The notes under the pieces: generated by a model
What the model was told of the DNA's origin: nothing
The model's database searches: none
Seen by the model: only the letters and a program-made list of their open reading frames with translations
Position numbers and translations under genes: made by a program
Source of the DNA: Bacteroidota bacterium
GTDB taxonomy: Bacteria; Bacteroidota; Bacteroidia; Cytophagales; Cyclobacteriaceae
Direction: 5' to 3'
Assembly: GCA_024280115.1 (NCBI GenBank)
Contig: JAJRQT010000202.1
Location: forward strand, 86,775-150,774
Length of the DNA stretch: 64,000 nucleotides
In this document: in pieces, positions 54,645 through 62,581 of the stretch
Position numbering within the stretch: position 1 is the stretch's first letter
How the letters are laid out: every line of letters starts with the position of its first letter

Positions 54645-55478
54645 CTATTGAAAGATGATAGTTTTGTTGTTATAAACAAAAACCCGGTCAGCGAATACAA
54701 GCTTTAATGCATTTGACAGCACTATTTTTTCTACATCCCTACCTGCTTTTGCCATCATTTTAGCATCGTTTTTATGATTTGTGTTAATCACATCTTGGGT
54801 TATAATCGGTCCTTCATCAAGGGTGTCATTTACAAAATGTGCCGTTGCTCCAATGAGTTTTACTCCACGGTTATAGGCCTGGGAATAGGGTTTGGCTCCA
54901 ATAAAGGCCGGAAGAAAAGAATGATGGATATTAATAATTCTATTGCTGAAATTTTTAGTAAAACCCGGAGTAAGAATGCGCATATATTTAGCGAGCACCA
55001 AATATTCAGCCTTATATGGATTTACAATTTCAAGTACCTTTGATTCGTGTTCTGATCTCTCCAGGCCTTCTGCAGAAATATGATGAAATGGTACACTAAA
55101 TTTTCCGCAAAATTCTTTGAGTTCCAGGTGGTTGCTTACGATAGCCAGAATGTTTGCATTAAGTTCGCCAAAATGATGTCGTACCAGCAGATCACCAAGA
55201 CAATGATATTCTTTTGTCACAAGCACAACAATATTCTTTTTCTTCTTTTCATGTAATTGAATATGTGCTTGCCGAGGTAATACTGAACTTAACTTACTAA
55301 TAATTTTTGCTTTGTTGAGTCCTCCAACAACTTCGGAGCGCATGAAGAAATGATTATTGACATGATCTACAAATTCTTCATTTTCGATGATATTTAATCC
55401 AGATTTAAATAGAATGCCCGAGATTTTGTGAACGAGTCCTTTTTGATCAGGGCAATCTATTTGTAAAATATATTGCAT
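54645..55478 (-). CDS. purU: Formyltetrahydrofolate deformylase
   Basis: A 277-residue cytoplasmic enzyme that hydrolyses 10-formyltetrahydrofolate to formate and tetrahydrofolate. An N-terminal ACT domain (QIDCPDQKGLVHKISGILF) regulates it; the catalytic domain has the formyl-transferase-type site INIHHSFLPAFIGAKPY (N and H) and DTLDEGPIITQDV (D). The length is typical (about 280). The family can be confused with GART-type PurN, but the ACT domain and HHSFLPAF are diagnostic. Confidence 0.96.
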   Translation of the reverse strand: MQYILQIDCPDQKGLVHKISGILFKSGLNIIENEEFVDHVNNHFFMRSEVVGGLNKAKIISKLSSVLPRQAHIQLHEKKKKNIVVLVTKEYHCLGDLLVRHHFGELNANILAIVSNHLELKEFCGKFSVPFHHISAEGLERSEHESKVLEIVNPYKAEYLVLAKYMRILTPGFTKNFSNRIINIHHSFLPAFIGAKPYSQAYNRGVKLIGATAHFVNDTLDEGPIITQDVINTNHKNDAKMMAKAGRDVEKIVLSNALKLVFADRVFVYNNKTIIFQ

Positions 55479-55510
55479 GGAGCTATCAATGAAATGGTTA
55501 TAAATTAGTA

Positions 55511-57103
55511 TTAGTTAATATTATTTCTATCAAAGTGAGTGCCTTTTTCTATAGCTTCTGAAATTTTATCAACTACCTTTTTGAGTTCGTTGGAAGATTT
55601 TTTCATATGAAATAAGAGCGAATCTATATTTTTGGATTTATTAATTTCCAACAAATTAACCAGGCCTAAAATACTGCATAGTGGCCCTCGTAATAGATGA
55701 GCATTGATATAGGCATATTCAGAAAGCTGCATATTTTGTGACTCAAGAGTTTTTGTACGCTCTTTCACGTGATTTTCCAGGTTTTGGTTAATATTTTGGA
55801 TTTCCTGATTGCTGCGTTTTAATTCTTCATTGATTTTATCGATGTCTGATCTTTTGGAAATCAACATTTCATTTTGATTTTCTATTTCCTTGATTTTTTC
55901 TTTTAGGTCAACATTTAAGATTTCAATTTCTTGTTGCTGGCGCTTGATTTGGCTGATATCCTGGGAAATAATCATAATTTTAGCTGTTTTCCCATTTTCG
56001 TCCAGTATTGGAAAAAAATTTTCTGTAAGCCAATACTTTTCTCCCCTAATGACAATACTTGCGGCATGTCTGTGATTTTTGCCTTCAAGAAGGCCATGAA
56101 TAATTTCATCGAACTCTACATTTTCTACAATAGTAAGTTCTATTATTTCAGCGATTTCCTGAATTGTTTTTCCCAACATCGCATCTTTATGCATTTGAAG
56201 CAATTTGGTCGCCTCAGGACTAATTTTAATGAGTTTCCCTTCAATATCCAATTCACCAACGAGCAACTGAGTACTGTAAATTGATTTAAGAATGCTTCTG
56301 TTCTCCGCTTCTCTGTTCAATAATGCAGATTGAGCCCCTGTCAATTTGTTTATGAGTTCATTCAACTCGTCCTGCACTAAAAGCAGCTCTCTGTTTTTAA
56401 TTTCGATAAATTCACTTTGTGCAGTTATCTCTTCTTTCTGTTGAAGTAGTTCAGAATTCTGAGCCATGAAATCATCTTTTTCTCGTTTCAATTCACGGTT
56501 TATTGAGGAGATTAATTCATTCTTTTCTCTTAAAGCATTAAAAGCATTTTCAATTGTTTTTTGAAAAACCATTGACAATACTAAAAACACAATAGGCAGG
56601 CTGCTATAGACCATAGCATAATACCATATCTCCAATTTCTGATCATATTGATTAACAATATTTAAGGGCATGTCTTGTAAATATGCAAAGGCAAAAACTG
56701 TTGAAATACAGACGGTTAGCCAGAAATAGGCTGCTTTGCGGTTAATGAGTAAATTGGCAGCCACAGGCGTAAAAGATAGCCATGGGATAAAATTTGAATA
56801 AATATTCCCGGAATAATAGATTAAAAAAACAGCAGAAATATAGCCACTGAAAAGGTATAAAAATGATATAATATTTAGGTCAAGTGAAGTGCGGAGTAGA
56901 AAGACCAATCCTGAAAAGGCGAACACAGCAAAATAAACTATGAATATGGCGTCATTAAAATTGCTGAGATGTACAAATACAATATGCAGCACTGAAAATA
57001 GTGCGGTAATAACACAAAAAACAAAAACTAAACGAGCTCTTGAAAATTCCAAAAATTCTTTATCATGATATCTGAATAGAAAAAAATCGAAGAGTTTTTG
57101 CAT
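55511..57103 (-). CDS. Membrane PAS protein with HisKA-like helix but no ATPase domain
   Basis: A 530-residue protein: about six membrane helices (residues 20-190), a coiled coil, a PAS domain (about 270-385; ILKSIYSTQLLVGELDIEG, EKYWLTENFFPILDENGKTAKIMIISQDIS in part), a second coiled coil, then a dimerisation helix YAYINAHLLRGPLCSILGL with His 469 where kinases have SHDLRGP. The protein ends 61 residues later with no N-box or G-boxes. The stop is followed by purU, with no remaining ATPase-coding sequence. It may pair with another kinase in trans or signal without phosphorylation. Confidence 0.88.
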   Translation of the reverse strand: MQKLFDFFLFRYHDKEFLEFSRARLVFVFCVITALFSVLHIVFVHLSNFNDAIFIVYFAVFAFSGLVFLLRTSLDLNIISFLYLFSGYISAVFLIYYSGNIYSNFIPWLSFTPVAANLLINRKAAYFWLTVCISTVFAFAYLQDMPLNIVNQYDQKLEIWYYAMVYSSLPIVFLVLSMVFQKTIENAFNALREKNELISSINRELKREKDDFMAQNSELLQQKEEITAQSEFIEIKNRELLLVQDELNELINKLTGAQSALLNREAENRSILKSIYSTQLLVGELDIEGKLIKISPEATKLLQMHKDAMLGKTIQEIAEIIELTIVENVEFDEIIHGLLEGKNHRHAASIVIRGEKYWLTENFFPILDENGKTAKIMIISQDISQIKRQQQEIEILNVDLKEKIKEIENQNEMLISKRSDIDKINEELKRSNQEIQNINQNLENHVKERTKTLESQNMQLSEYAYINAHLLRGPLCSILGLVNLLEINKSKNIDSLLFHMKKSSNELKKVVDKISEAIEKGTHFDRNNIN

Positions 57104-57333
57104 CTGTTTGCTATATCATGTTTAAAAAATATTCAACTCATGAATTTGTTAAAAACACAAAAAAAGTTAATAAATAGTTCATTTAAAAAGAAATTAATTG
57201 GATTTATTCGTTTCACAATTTTTTCCAGAATATAATATTGAAAATTATAAGTAAAAAATATGATTGAATTGAGATAAAATTTGTCTTACAGCATCAATTG
57301 TTTTACTTAGCGAATTAAATCAAATATGATAAA

Positions 57334-59820
57334 GTGAAGAAATCCCTTTCAATACTGCTATTCATTCAGTTGTTAATTCTGACTATTGCCCTTGCTCAAA
57401 AACCAACAAAATATAATTCGGCTGAAATCCAATTGAAACTTCAGAAACTCAAGGTTTTAGGCAATGTGCTGTATGTAGCAGCTCATCCTGATGATGAAAA
57501 TACAAGGCTAATCACCTACATGGCCAATGAGAAAAAAGTAAATGCTGGGTATTTTTCATTTACGAGAGGGGATGGAGGTCAAAACCTGATCGGACCTGAG
57601 ATCAGAGATGAGTTGGGGGTAATAAGAACTCAGGAATTGTTGGCTGCAAGGAGAATTGACCATGGGCAACAATTTTTTAGCAGGGCAGTTGACTTTGGAT
57701 ATTCTAAAAATCCGGACGAAACATTTACAATTTGGGACAGGGAAAAGGTACTGGGAGACCTGGTTTGGGTTATCAGGAGGTTTAGACCTGAAATCATTAT
57801 AACGCGTTTCAATACAGTTCCCGGAGGGAATCATGGTCATCACACAGCATCTGCAATTTTGGCAGCGGAGGCCTTCGAATTGGCTGGTGACAAAACTAAA
57901 TATACAGATCAATTAAATTATGTAAAGCCGTGGCAACCTACTTCATTATATTGGAATACATACTGGTGGAGAAAGAGTGATTATCAGAAAGATACTTCAG
58001 AATTAATCAGCATAGATGTTGGGAAATTTAATAAGTTGCTTGGATTATCATATACGGAAATTGCTGCATTGAGCAGAAGCAGTCATAAAAGCCAGGGTTT
58101 TGGTGCTACCGGCTCTCGCGGAGAACAAATGGAGTATTTGCAATATGAGCTGGGCGCCAAAGCAGAAAATGACGCATTCGAGGTAGTTGATATTAGCTGG
58201 AATAAAATTTTAGGCGGAAAAGAGATCAATGATCAGATCGATAAGCTGCTGGAGATTTATAATCCAAATAAACCCGAGGCAATTCTTTCAAATTTAATAA
58301 CACTGAAAAATAGCATAGAAAAGATTGGAGATGATTTTTGGAAGCAAAAGAAATTGTCTGAAATTGATGAGATTGTCTATGCTGTTACAGGGCTCTACCT
58401 CGAAGCCAAAGCCGGTGATTTCACCGCTTGCCCTGGAGAAGAAGTAGTTCTAAACATCGAAGCAATTAACAGGTCTTCCTCAAATATTATTTTGAAGAAA
58501 GTAAAATTGAAAGATCTCCATGATGTATCAGATTATTCAATGCCTTTAAAAAATAATGATCTTCACAATTTCCAGATAAACATTAATATCCCGGGTAACA
58601 GCGCATATTCTCAACCATATTGGCTTGTGAAGGATCATGATATTGGAACTTTTGAAGTGGACGATCAGCTAATGATTGGGAAAGGGGAAAATGATGCAGC
58701 GGTTTCTTGTGAGTTTACATTATCAATAGAAGATGAAGAATTTGTATTTACAAGACCCGTAATCTACAAAAGGAATGACCCTGTACGTGGCGAGGTTTAC
58801 AGGCCGTTCGTCATAGCCCCACCGGTTCTAGCCAATATAGAAGGAAGCGTTGTGATTTTTGAAAATCATGCATATCAAAATATCAATGTAAATATCAGGG
58901 CGGGCAAAGATCAACTCAAAGGAACCTTAATGCTGGATTTACCGGAATCCTGGAATGTGGAACCAAAATCATACAATTTTGAGCTTTTACAAAAAGGTGA
59001 AAAAGGATTATTTAATTTTAAAATTACACCACCGGATAAACAAGAGACTGCCACTGCCAGGGCTATTGTGAAATTAGGGTCCGAACAGTTTCAATACAGC
59101 CTGGAAGAAATAAATTATGATCATATTCCAGCTCAGATGTTATTTAACAGTTCAGATGTTAAATTTGTAAAACTGGATCTTGAAAAAGGAAACGAAAAAG
59201 TGGCTTATATCACCGGTGCGGGAGATAACATTCCTAAAAATCTAAGACAAATAGGGTACACGGTAGATATCATCAATGACCTCGAATTTTCCGATGAAAT
59301 CCTCGATCAATACGATGTTATTATCCTTGGCATCAGGGCACTAAATACGGTAGAAAGATTGAAATTTGATTTCGATAAACTACTGGAATTTGTAAAAAGA
59401 GGCGGTAACCTGATCATGCAGTACAATACAAGTCATCGGTTGGTGACTGAAAACTTTGCTCCTTATCCACTAAAACTTTCAAGAGACAGGATTACGGTAG
59501 AAGGGTCAAAAGTGAAAATTCTGAACCCCAATCATCCGGTATTGAATTATCCCAATAAAATCAATGAAAATGATTTTGATGACTGGGTACAAGAGAGAGG
59601 TTTGTACTTTCCAGGCAATTGGTCAGAGGAGTATGAGACCATTATTTCCGCACATGATCCTGGAGAAAAACCATTGGATGGCGGTCTCCTGATCGCCAAA
59701 TATGGCAAAGGATATTATATCTATTCTGGATTATCATGGTTTAGAGAGCTTCCGGCAGGAGTCCCTGGCGCATACAGGTTATTCGTGAATATGATATCCT
59801 TGGGAAAAAGTGAAAAATAG
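57334..59820 (+). CDS. Secreted PIG-L family deacetylase with C-terminal accessory domains
   Basis: An 828-residue exported protein (signal peptide KKSLSILLFIQLLILTIALAQ, start GTG at 57334; the nearby ATG is out of frame). The PIG-L/LmbE zinc deacetylase domain (about 44-250) shows AAHPDDENTRL with metal ligands H51, D54 and the catalytic D53, and GGNHGHHTAS (about 166-175). The remainder has beta-rich domains (about 360-600) and a Rossmann-like glutamine-amidotransferase-type domain (KVAYITGAGDNIPKNLRQIG, DVIILGIRALN, FVKRGGNLIMQYNTS). It probably deacetylates N-acetylated sugars or glycoconjugates outside the cytoplasm; substrate unknown. Confidence 0.9.
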   Translation: MKKSLSILLFIQLLILTIALAQKPTKYNSAEIQLKLQKLKVLGNVLYVAAHPDDENTRLITYMANEKKVNAGYFSFTRGDGGQNLIGPEIRDELGVIRTQELLAARRIDHGQQFFSRAVDFGYSKNPDETFTIWDREKVLGDLVWVIRRFRPEIIITRFNTVPGGNHGHHTASAILAAEAFELAGDKTKYTDQLNYVKPWQPTSLYWNTYWWRKSDYQKDTSELISIDVGKFNKLLGLSYTEIAALSRSSHKSQGFGATGSRGEQMEYLQYELGAKAENDAFEVVDISWNKILGGKEINDQIDKLLEIYNPNKPEAILSNLITLKNSIEKIGDDFWKQKKLSEIDEIVYAVTGLYLEAKAGDFTACPGEEVVLNIEAINRSSSNIILKKVKLKDLHDVSDYSMPLKNNDLHNFQININIPGNSAYSQPYWLVKDHDIGTFEVDDQLMIGKGENDAAVSCEFTLSIEDEEFVFTRPVIYKRNDPVRGEVYRPFVIAPPVLANIEGSVVIFENHAYQNINVNIRAGKDQLKGTLMLDLPESWNVEPKSYNFELLQKGEKGLFNFKITPPDKQETATARAIVKLGSEQFQYSLEEINYDHIPAQMLFNSSDVKFVKLDLEKGNEKVAYITGAGDNIPKNLRQIGYTVDIINDLEFSDEILDQYDVIILGIRALNTVERLKFDFDKLLEFVKRGGNLIMQYNTSHRLVTENFAPYPLKLSRDRITVEGSKVKILNPNHPVLNYPNKINENDFDDWVQERGLYFPGNWSEEYETIISAHDPGEKPLDGGLLIAKYGKGYYIYSGLSWFRELPAGVPGAYRLFVNMISLGKSEK

Positions 59821-59919
59821 TTAACCCCTGCCGTTATGATCGATTTATTTTAGTTCTACTTCTGCTTTATGGGGATAATGTAAAATTCACTTTATAACAC
59901 GGATAATTTTTAGATAATA

Positions 59920-61254
59920 ATGAACAAGAAACAATGGGCTAATTTTCCTTTTAATCCGGGGAAGTGGCCTTTTTTTTATGGCTGGATGATACTCTTATGG
60001 GGGTCAATGGGTATCGTAATGAGCATTCCCGGACAAACAATGGGCGTATCTGTCTTTACAGATCATTTATTGGCAAATCTTCATATTTCAAGAGATCAGT
60101 TAAGTCTTGCCTATATGTTTGGGACAATATTTAGCTCATTTTTACTGCCGTGGGCAGGGATGCTTTATGATAAAATAGGAGTGAGGCCGGTTGCAATGGG
60201 AGCTTCGATTGGCTTGGGGATTATCCTCCTTGTTTTGAGTAAAATCAATGTAATCGTTTTTGATTTATTGCATTTTGAGCAAACTGTTTTTATAGTCATA
60301 GTCATGGTACTGATCTTTTTCATGCTCAGGTTTTTCGGGCAGGGAGTGCTCACCATTGTATCAAGAAACATGATGGCTCAGTGGTTTGACAAGCGACGTG
60401 GGTTTGCTACAGGTTTTGGAAATGTTTTTGTCTCTCTTGGGTTTTCTGCCGCGCCAATATTCCTGAATAAATTAATTGATATTAAAAGTTGGGATGGGGC
60501 TTATCTCTCTCTGGCTATAATGGTTGGAATTATTTTTCCATTTGTCATTCTCATATTTTTCAGAAACAAGCCAGAAGACAGTGGGCTGTTACCGGATGGT
60601 GACTATACAATGTCTGAAAGAAAGAAAAAGCTGCTTTTTCCCGTAAAAAAGGAATTCACGCTCAAGGAGGCACTCAACAATTATGCATTTTGGGTATTTG
60701 CACTTATGCTCGCAATGCACGGATTATATGTTACCGGGATCACCTTTCATGTGATTTCTATTTTTAAAGAAGCAGGACTTCCGGCCTCTGAGGCAATCAC
60801 AATATTTCTTCCCATCTCCGTAACGGCAATTATATTCACATTGTTTTCAAGTAGTCTTAGTGATTTTATCCAGTTGAAGTATCTCTTGATATTAAAGGGT
60901 TTTGGTGCCATTCTCAGCTTGTTGGGGCTCATATTGTTGGGGCAATGGCCACCGGCAATTTATTTTTTAATAATAGGAACCGGAATCATGTCTGGGCTTT
61001 TCAGTGTCATTACCACCGTTACCTGGCCAAGATATTTTGGGAGGGAGCATTTGGGCGCGATAAGTGGCCATGCTACTATGTTGATTGTTTTTGGGAGCTC
61101 TTTAGGACCAATTCTGTTTAGTGGCTCTTTAACTTATTTCGGGTCATATGAAACCGCTGGATGGATATGTTTAGGGATGTATCTATTGTTGGTTGCAGGA
61201 TCAATTAAAGCGAATAATCCGCAATTACGAATATTTAATGATGGAATGAGATAA
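59920..61254 (+). CDS. MFS transporter, OFA/monocarboxylate-like
   Basis: A 444-residue protein with 12 predicted membrane helices. The MFS motif A-like loop PWAGMLYDKIGVRPVAMGAS follows helix 2, and helices 4-5 carry VSRNMMAQWFDKRRGFATGF, usual in oxalate/formate-antiporter-like and monocarboxylate-type members. It starts 99 bp after the deacetylase gene and may be co-transcribed. Substrate not deducible. Confidence 0.9.
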   Translation: MNKKQWANFPFNPGKWPFFYGWMILLWGSMGIVMSIPGQTMGVSVFTDHLLANLHISRDQLSLAYMFGTIFSSFLLPWAGMLYDKIGVRPVAMGASIGLGIILLVLSKINVIVFDLLHFEQTVFIVIVMVLIFFMLRFFGQGVLTIVSRNMMAQWFDKRRGFATGFGNVFVSLGFSAAPIFLNKLIDIKSWDGAYLSLAIMVGIIFPFVILIFFRNKPEDSGLLPDGDYTMSERKKKLLFPVKKEFTLKEALNNYAFWVFALMLAMHGLYVTGITFHVISIFKEAGLPASEAITIFLPISVTAIIFTLFSSSLSDFIQLKYLLILKGFGAILSLLGLILLGQWPPAIYFLIIGTGIMSGLFSVITTVTWPRYFGREHLGAISGHATMLIVFGSSLGPILFSGSLTYFGSYETAGWICLGMYLLLVAGSIKANNPQLRIFNDGMR

Positions 61255-61292
61255 TAAGATAATGCGATAATGATAGAATGTGATATTGATAG
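61237..61292. repeat. Degenerate AATG/GATAATG repeat overlapping the MFS stop
   Basis: Repeated units GGAATGA, GATAATAA, GATAATGC, GATAATGA, TAGAATGTGATATTGATAG begin inside the last six codons of the MFS gene and run past its stop (TAA at 61252-61254). The unit resembles the tract at 54535-54608, so the two may belong to one dispersed simple-repeat family. Confidence 0.5.
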
Positions 61293-61386
61293 CATTAAAT
61301 CATTTCCTCTAAAATAGCAATAGAAGTATAATTGTTATGGAATTTCAAAGGTTCCTCTATATGATTTTTGGGTAATCTCTTTTCGG

Positions 61387-61426
61387 ATTCCCTTAGATTC
61401 TCCTTTCTGCCGTATCTAAAGGGAAT
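61387..61426 (+). terminator. Strong stem-loop between MFS and NicO-like genes
   Basis: ATTCCCTTAGAT (61387-61398) pairs with ATCT-A-AAGGGAAT (61414-61426) as a 12-bp stem with one bulged base and a 15-nt loop. It is the best hairpin in the spacer and lies about 130 bp after the MFS stop. No long T-run follows (gtcgattatatttc), so termination is plausible but unproven; it could also be a binding site. Confidence 0.5.
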
Positions 61427-61491
61427 GTCGATTATATTTCATTTAGAACTACTTTTATTCTTCATTAAAAAGAAATTTAATTTATAATAAT

Positions 61492-61499
61492 TAGATTTG
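61492..61499 (+). promoter_or_regulatory. Candidate -7 element for the NicO-like gene
   Basis: TAGATTTG matches TAnnTTTG and lies 50 bp before the ATG at 61550. No clear -33 element at the expected distance. Confidence 0.35.
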
Positions 61500-61549
61500 T
61501 GTTATATGAATTTATTTAAGGCAACTGGGTATTTTTTGATTTTTTAATT

Positions 61550-62269
61550 ATGATTGACTCCGAAATTATATTGCTTTGCTGGACTGCTGCCACCATAGGT
61601 TTTGTGCATACTGCTTTAGGCCCCGACCACTATTTACCATTTATCATGATGGGGAAGGTCAGAAATTGGTCCATGGCAAAAACTTCATGGATAACTTTGC
61701 TATCAGGTGCCGGTCATGTGTTGAGTTCTATTTTCTTGGGAATTTTAGGTGTTTATCTCGGTGCTGAGGTTTTGAAGCTTGAAGCTTTAGAAGCATTCCG
61801 AGGCACGATAGCCGCATGGTTATTGATAAGTTTTGGATTTGCCTATTTTATTTGGGGCATTCACAGGGCCATAAAAAATAAAAAACACAGTCATTTACAT
61901 GTTCATAGCGATGGTATCGTACATGACCATTCTCATGCTCATACTTCAAACCATGCACACGTTCATGATCAAAAAAGCAGCGATAAAGATATTACGCCAT
62001 GGATTTTATTTACTGTTTTTGTCCTGGGTCCATGTGAACCATTAATTCCATTGCTCATGTATCCTGCCGCAAAAAGCAGCATGATGGGAATGTACCTGGT
62101 CGCACTGGTTTTTTCGGTTGCCACATTAGGTACGATGTTGGTGATAGTGTTGCTTTCCTCCTGGGGAATACAATTTGCTAATTTGGGTAAATTGGAAAGA
62201 TACACACATGCTATAGCCGGAGCGACCATTTGTTTCACAGGCTTGGCTATTATATTTTTGGGGCTGTAG
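61550..62269 (+). CDS. NicO/RcnA-like metal permease with His-rich loop
   Basis: A 239-residue polytopic protein with about six helices. The first helix has FVHTALGPDHYLPF, similar to the His/Asp metal-site motif of nickel/cobalt permeases and the related UreH/SafE-type proteins. The central cytoplasmic loop is very histidine-rich (KKHSHLHVHSDGIVHDHSHA and on), as in metal exporters such as RcnA. The second half repeats the fold (FVLGPCEPLIPLLMYPA). Transition-metal transport is likely; direction and metal are not deducible. Confidence 0.82.
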   Translation: MIDSEIILLCWTAATIGFVHTALGPDHYLPFIMMGKVRNWSMAKTSWITLLSGAGHVLSSIFLGILGVYLGAEVLKLEALEAFRGTIAAWLLISFGFAYFIWGIHRAIKNKKHSHLHVHSDGIVHDHSHAHTSNHAHVHDQKSSDKDITPWILFTVFVLGPCEPLIPLLMYPAAKSSMMGMYLVALVFSVATLGTMLVIVLLSSWGIQFANLGKLERYTHAIAGATICFTGLAIIFLGL

Positions 62270-62581
62270 GACACAAATATTAACACTGTTTTACTTTACA
62301 ACTGCCAAGTGAGGGTGATAACAATTATCCGTTTCTGTTCAAGGACTATTTAGGAATTCACAGGCTTGCTTATATGCAAGTGAAAAAATGAATTGAAAAA
62401 CCCGGTTCTCAACCCTAATCGGCATTCAAATTTTCTATATTCAGTTTTAACTCAATTGGAATCTTTCTTAATTTAACCAATTGCAAGTAGTACATTTTAG
62501 GCTTTGTTAAGTCCTTATTATAGAAACTTCCAAGAGATCAAATCCTTTTCGATGCACATTAAAATAAATTGCCTTTTTCCC
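62270..62581. other. Intergenic region, 312 bp
   Basis: Between the NicO-like gene and the secreted glycosidase-like gene, both on the plus strand. A short hairpin (CTTGC-TTATAT-GCAAG, about 62364-62379) is the only structure noticed. No ORF or RNA gene was recognised. Confidence 0.35.
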
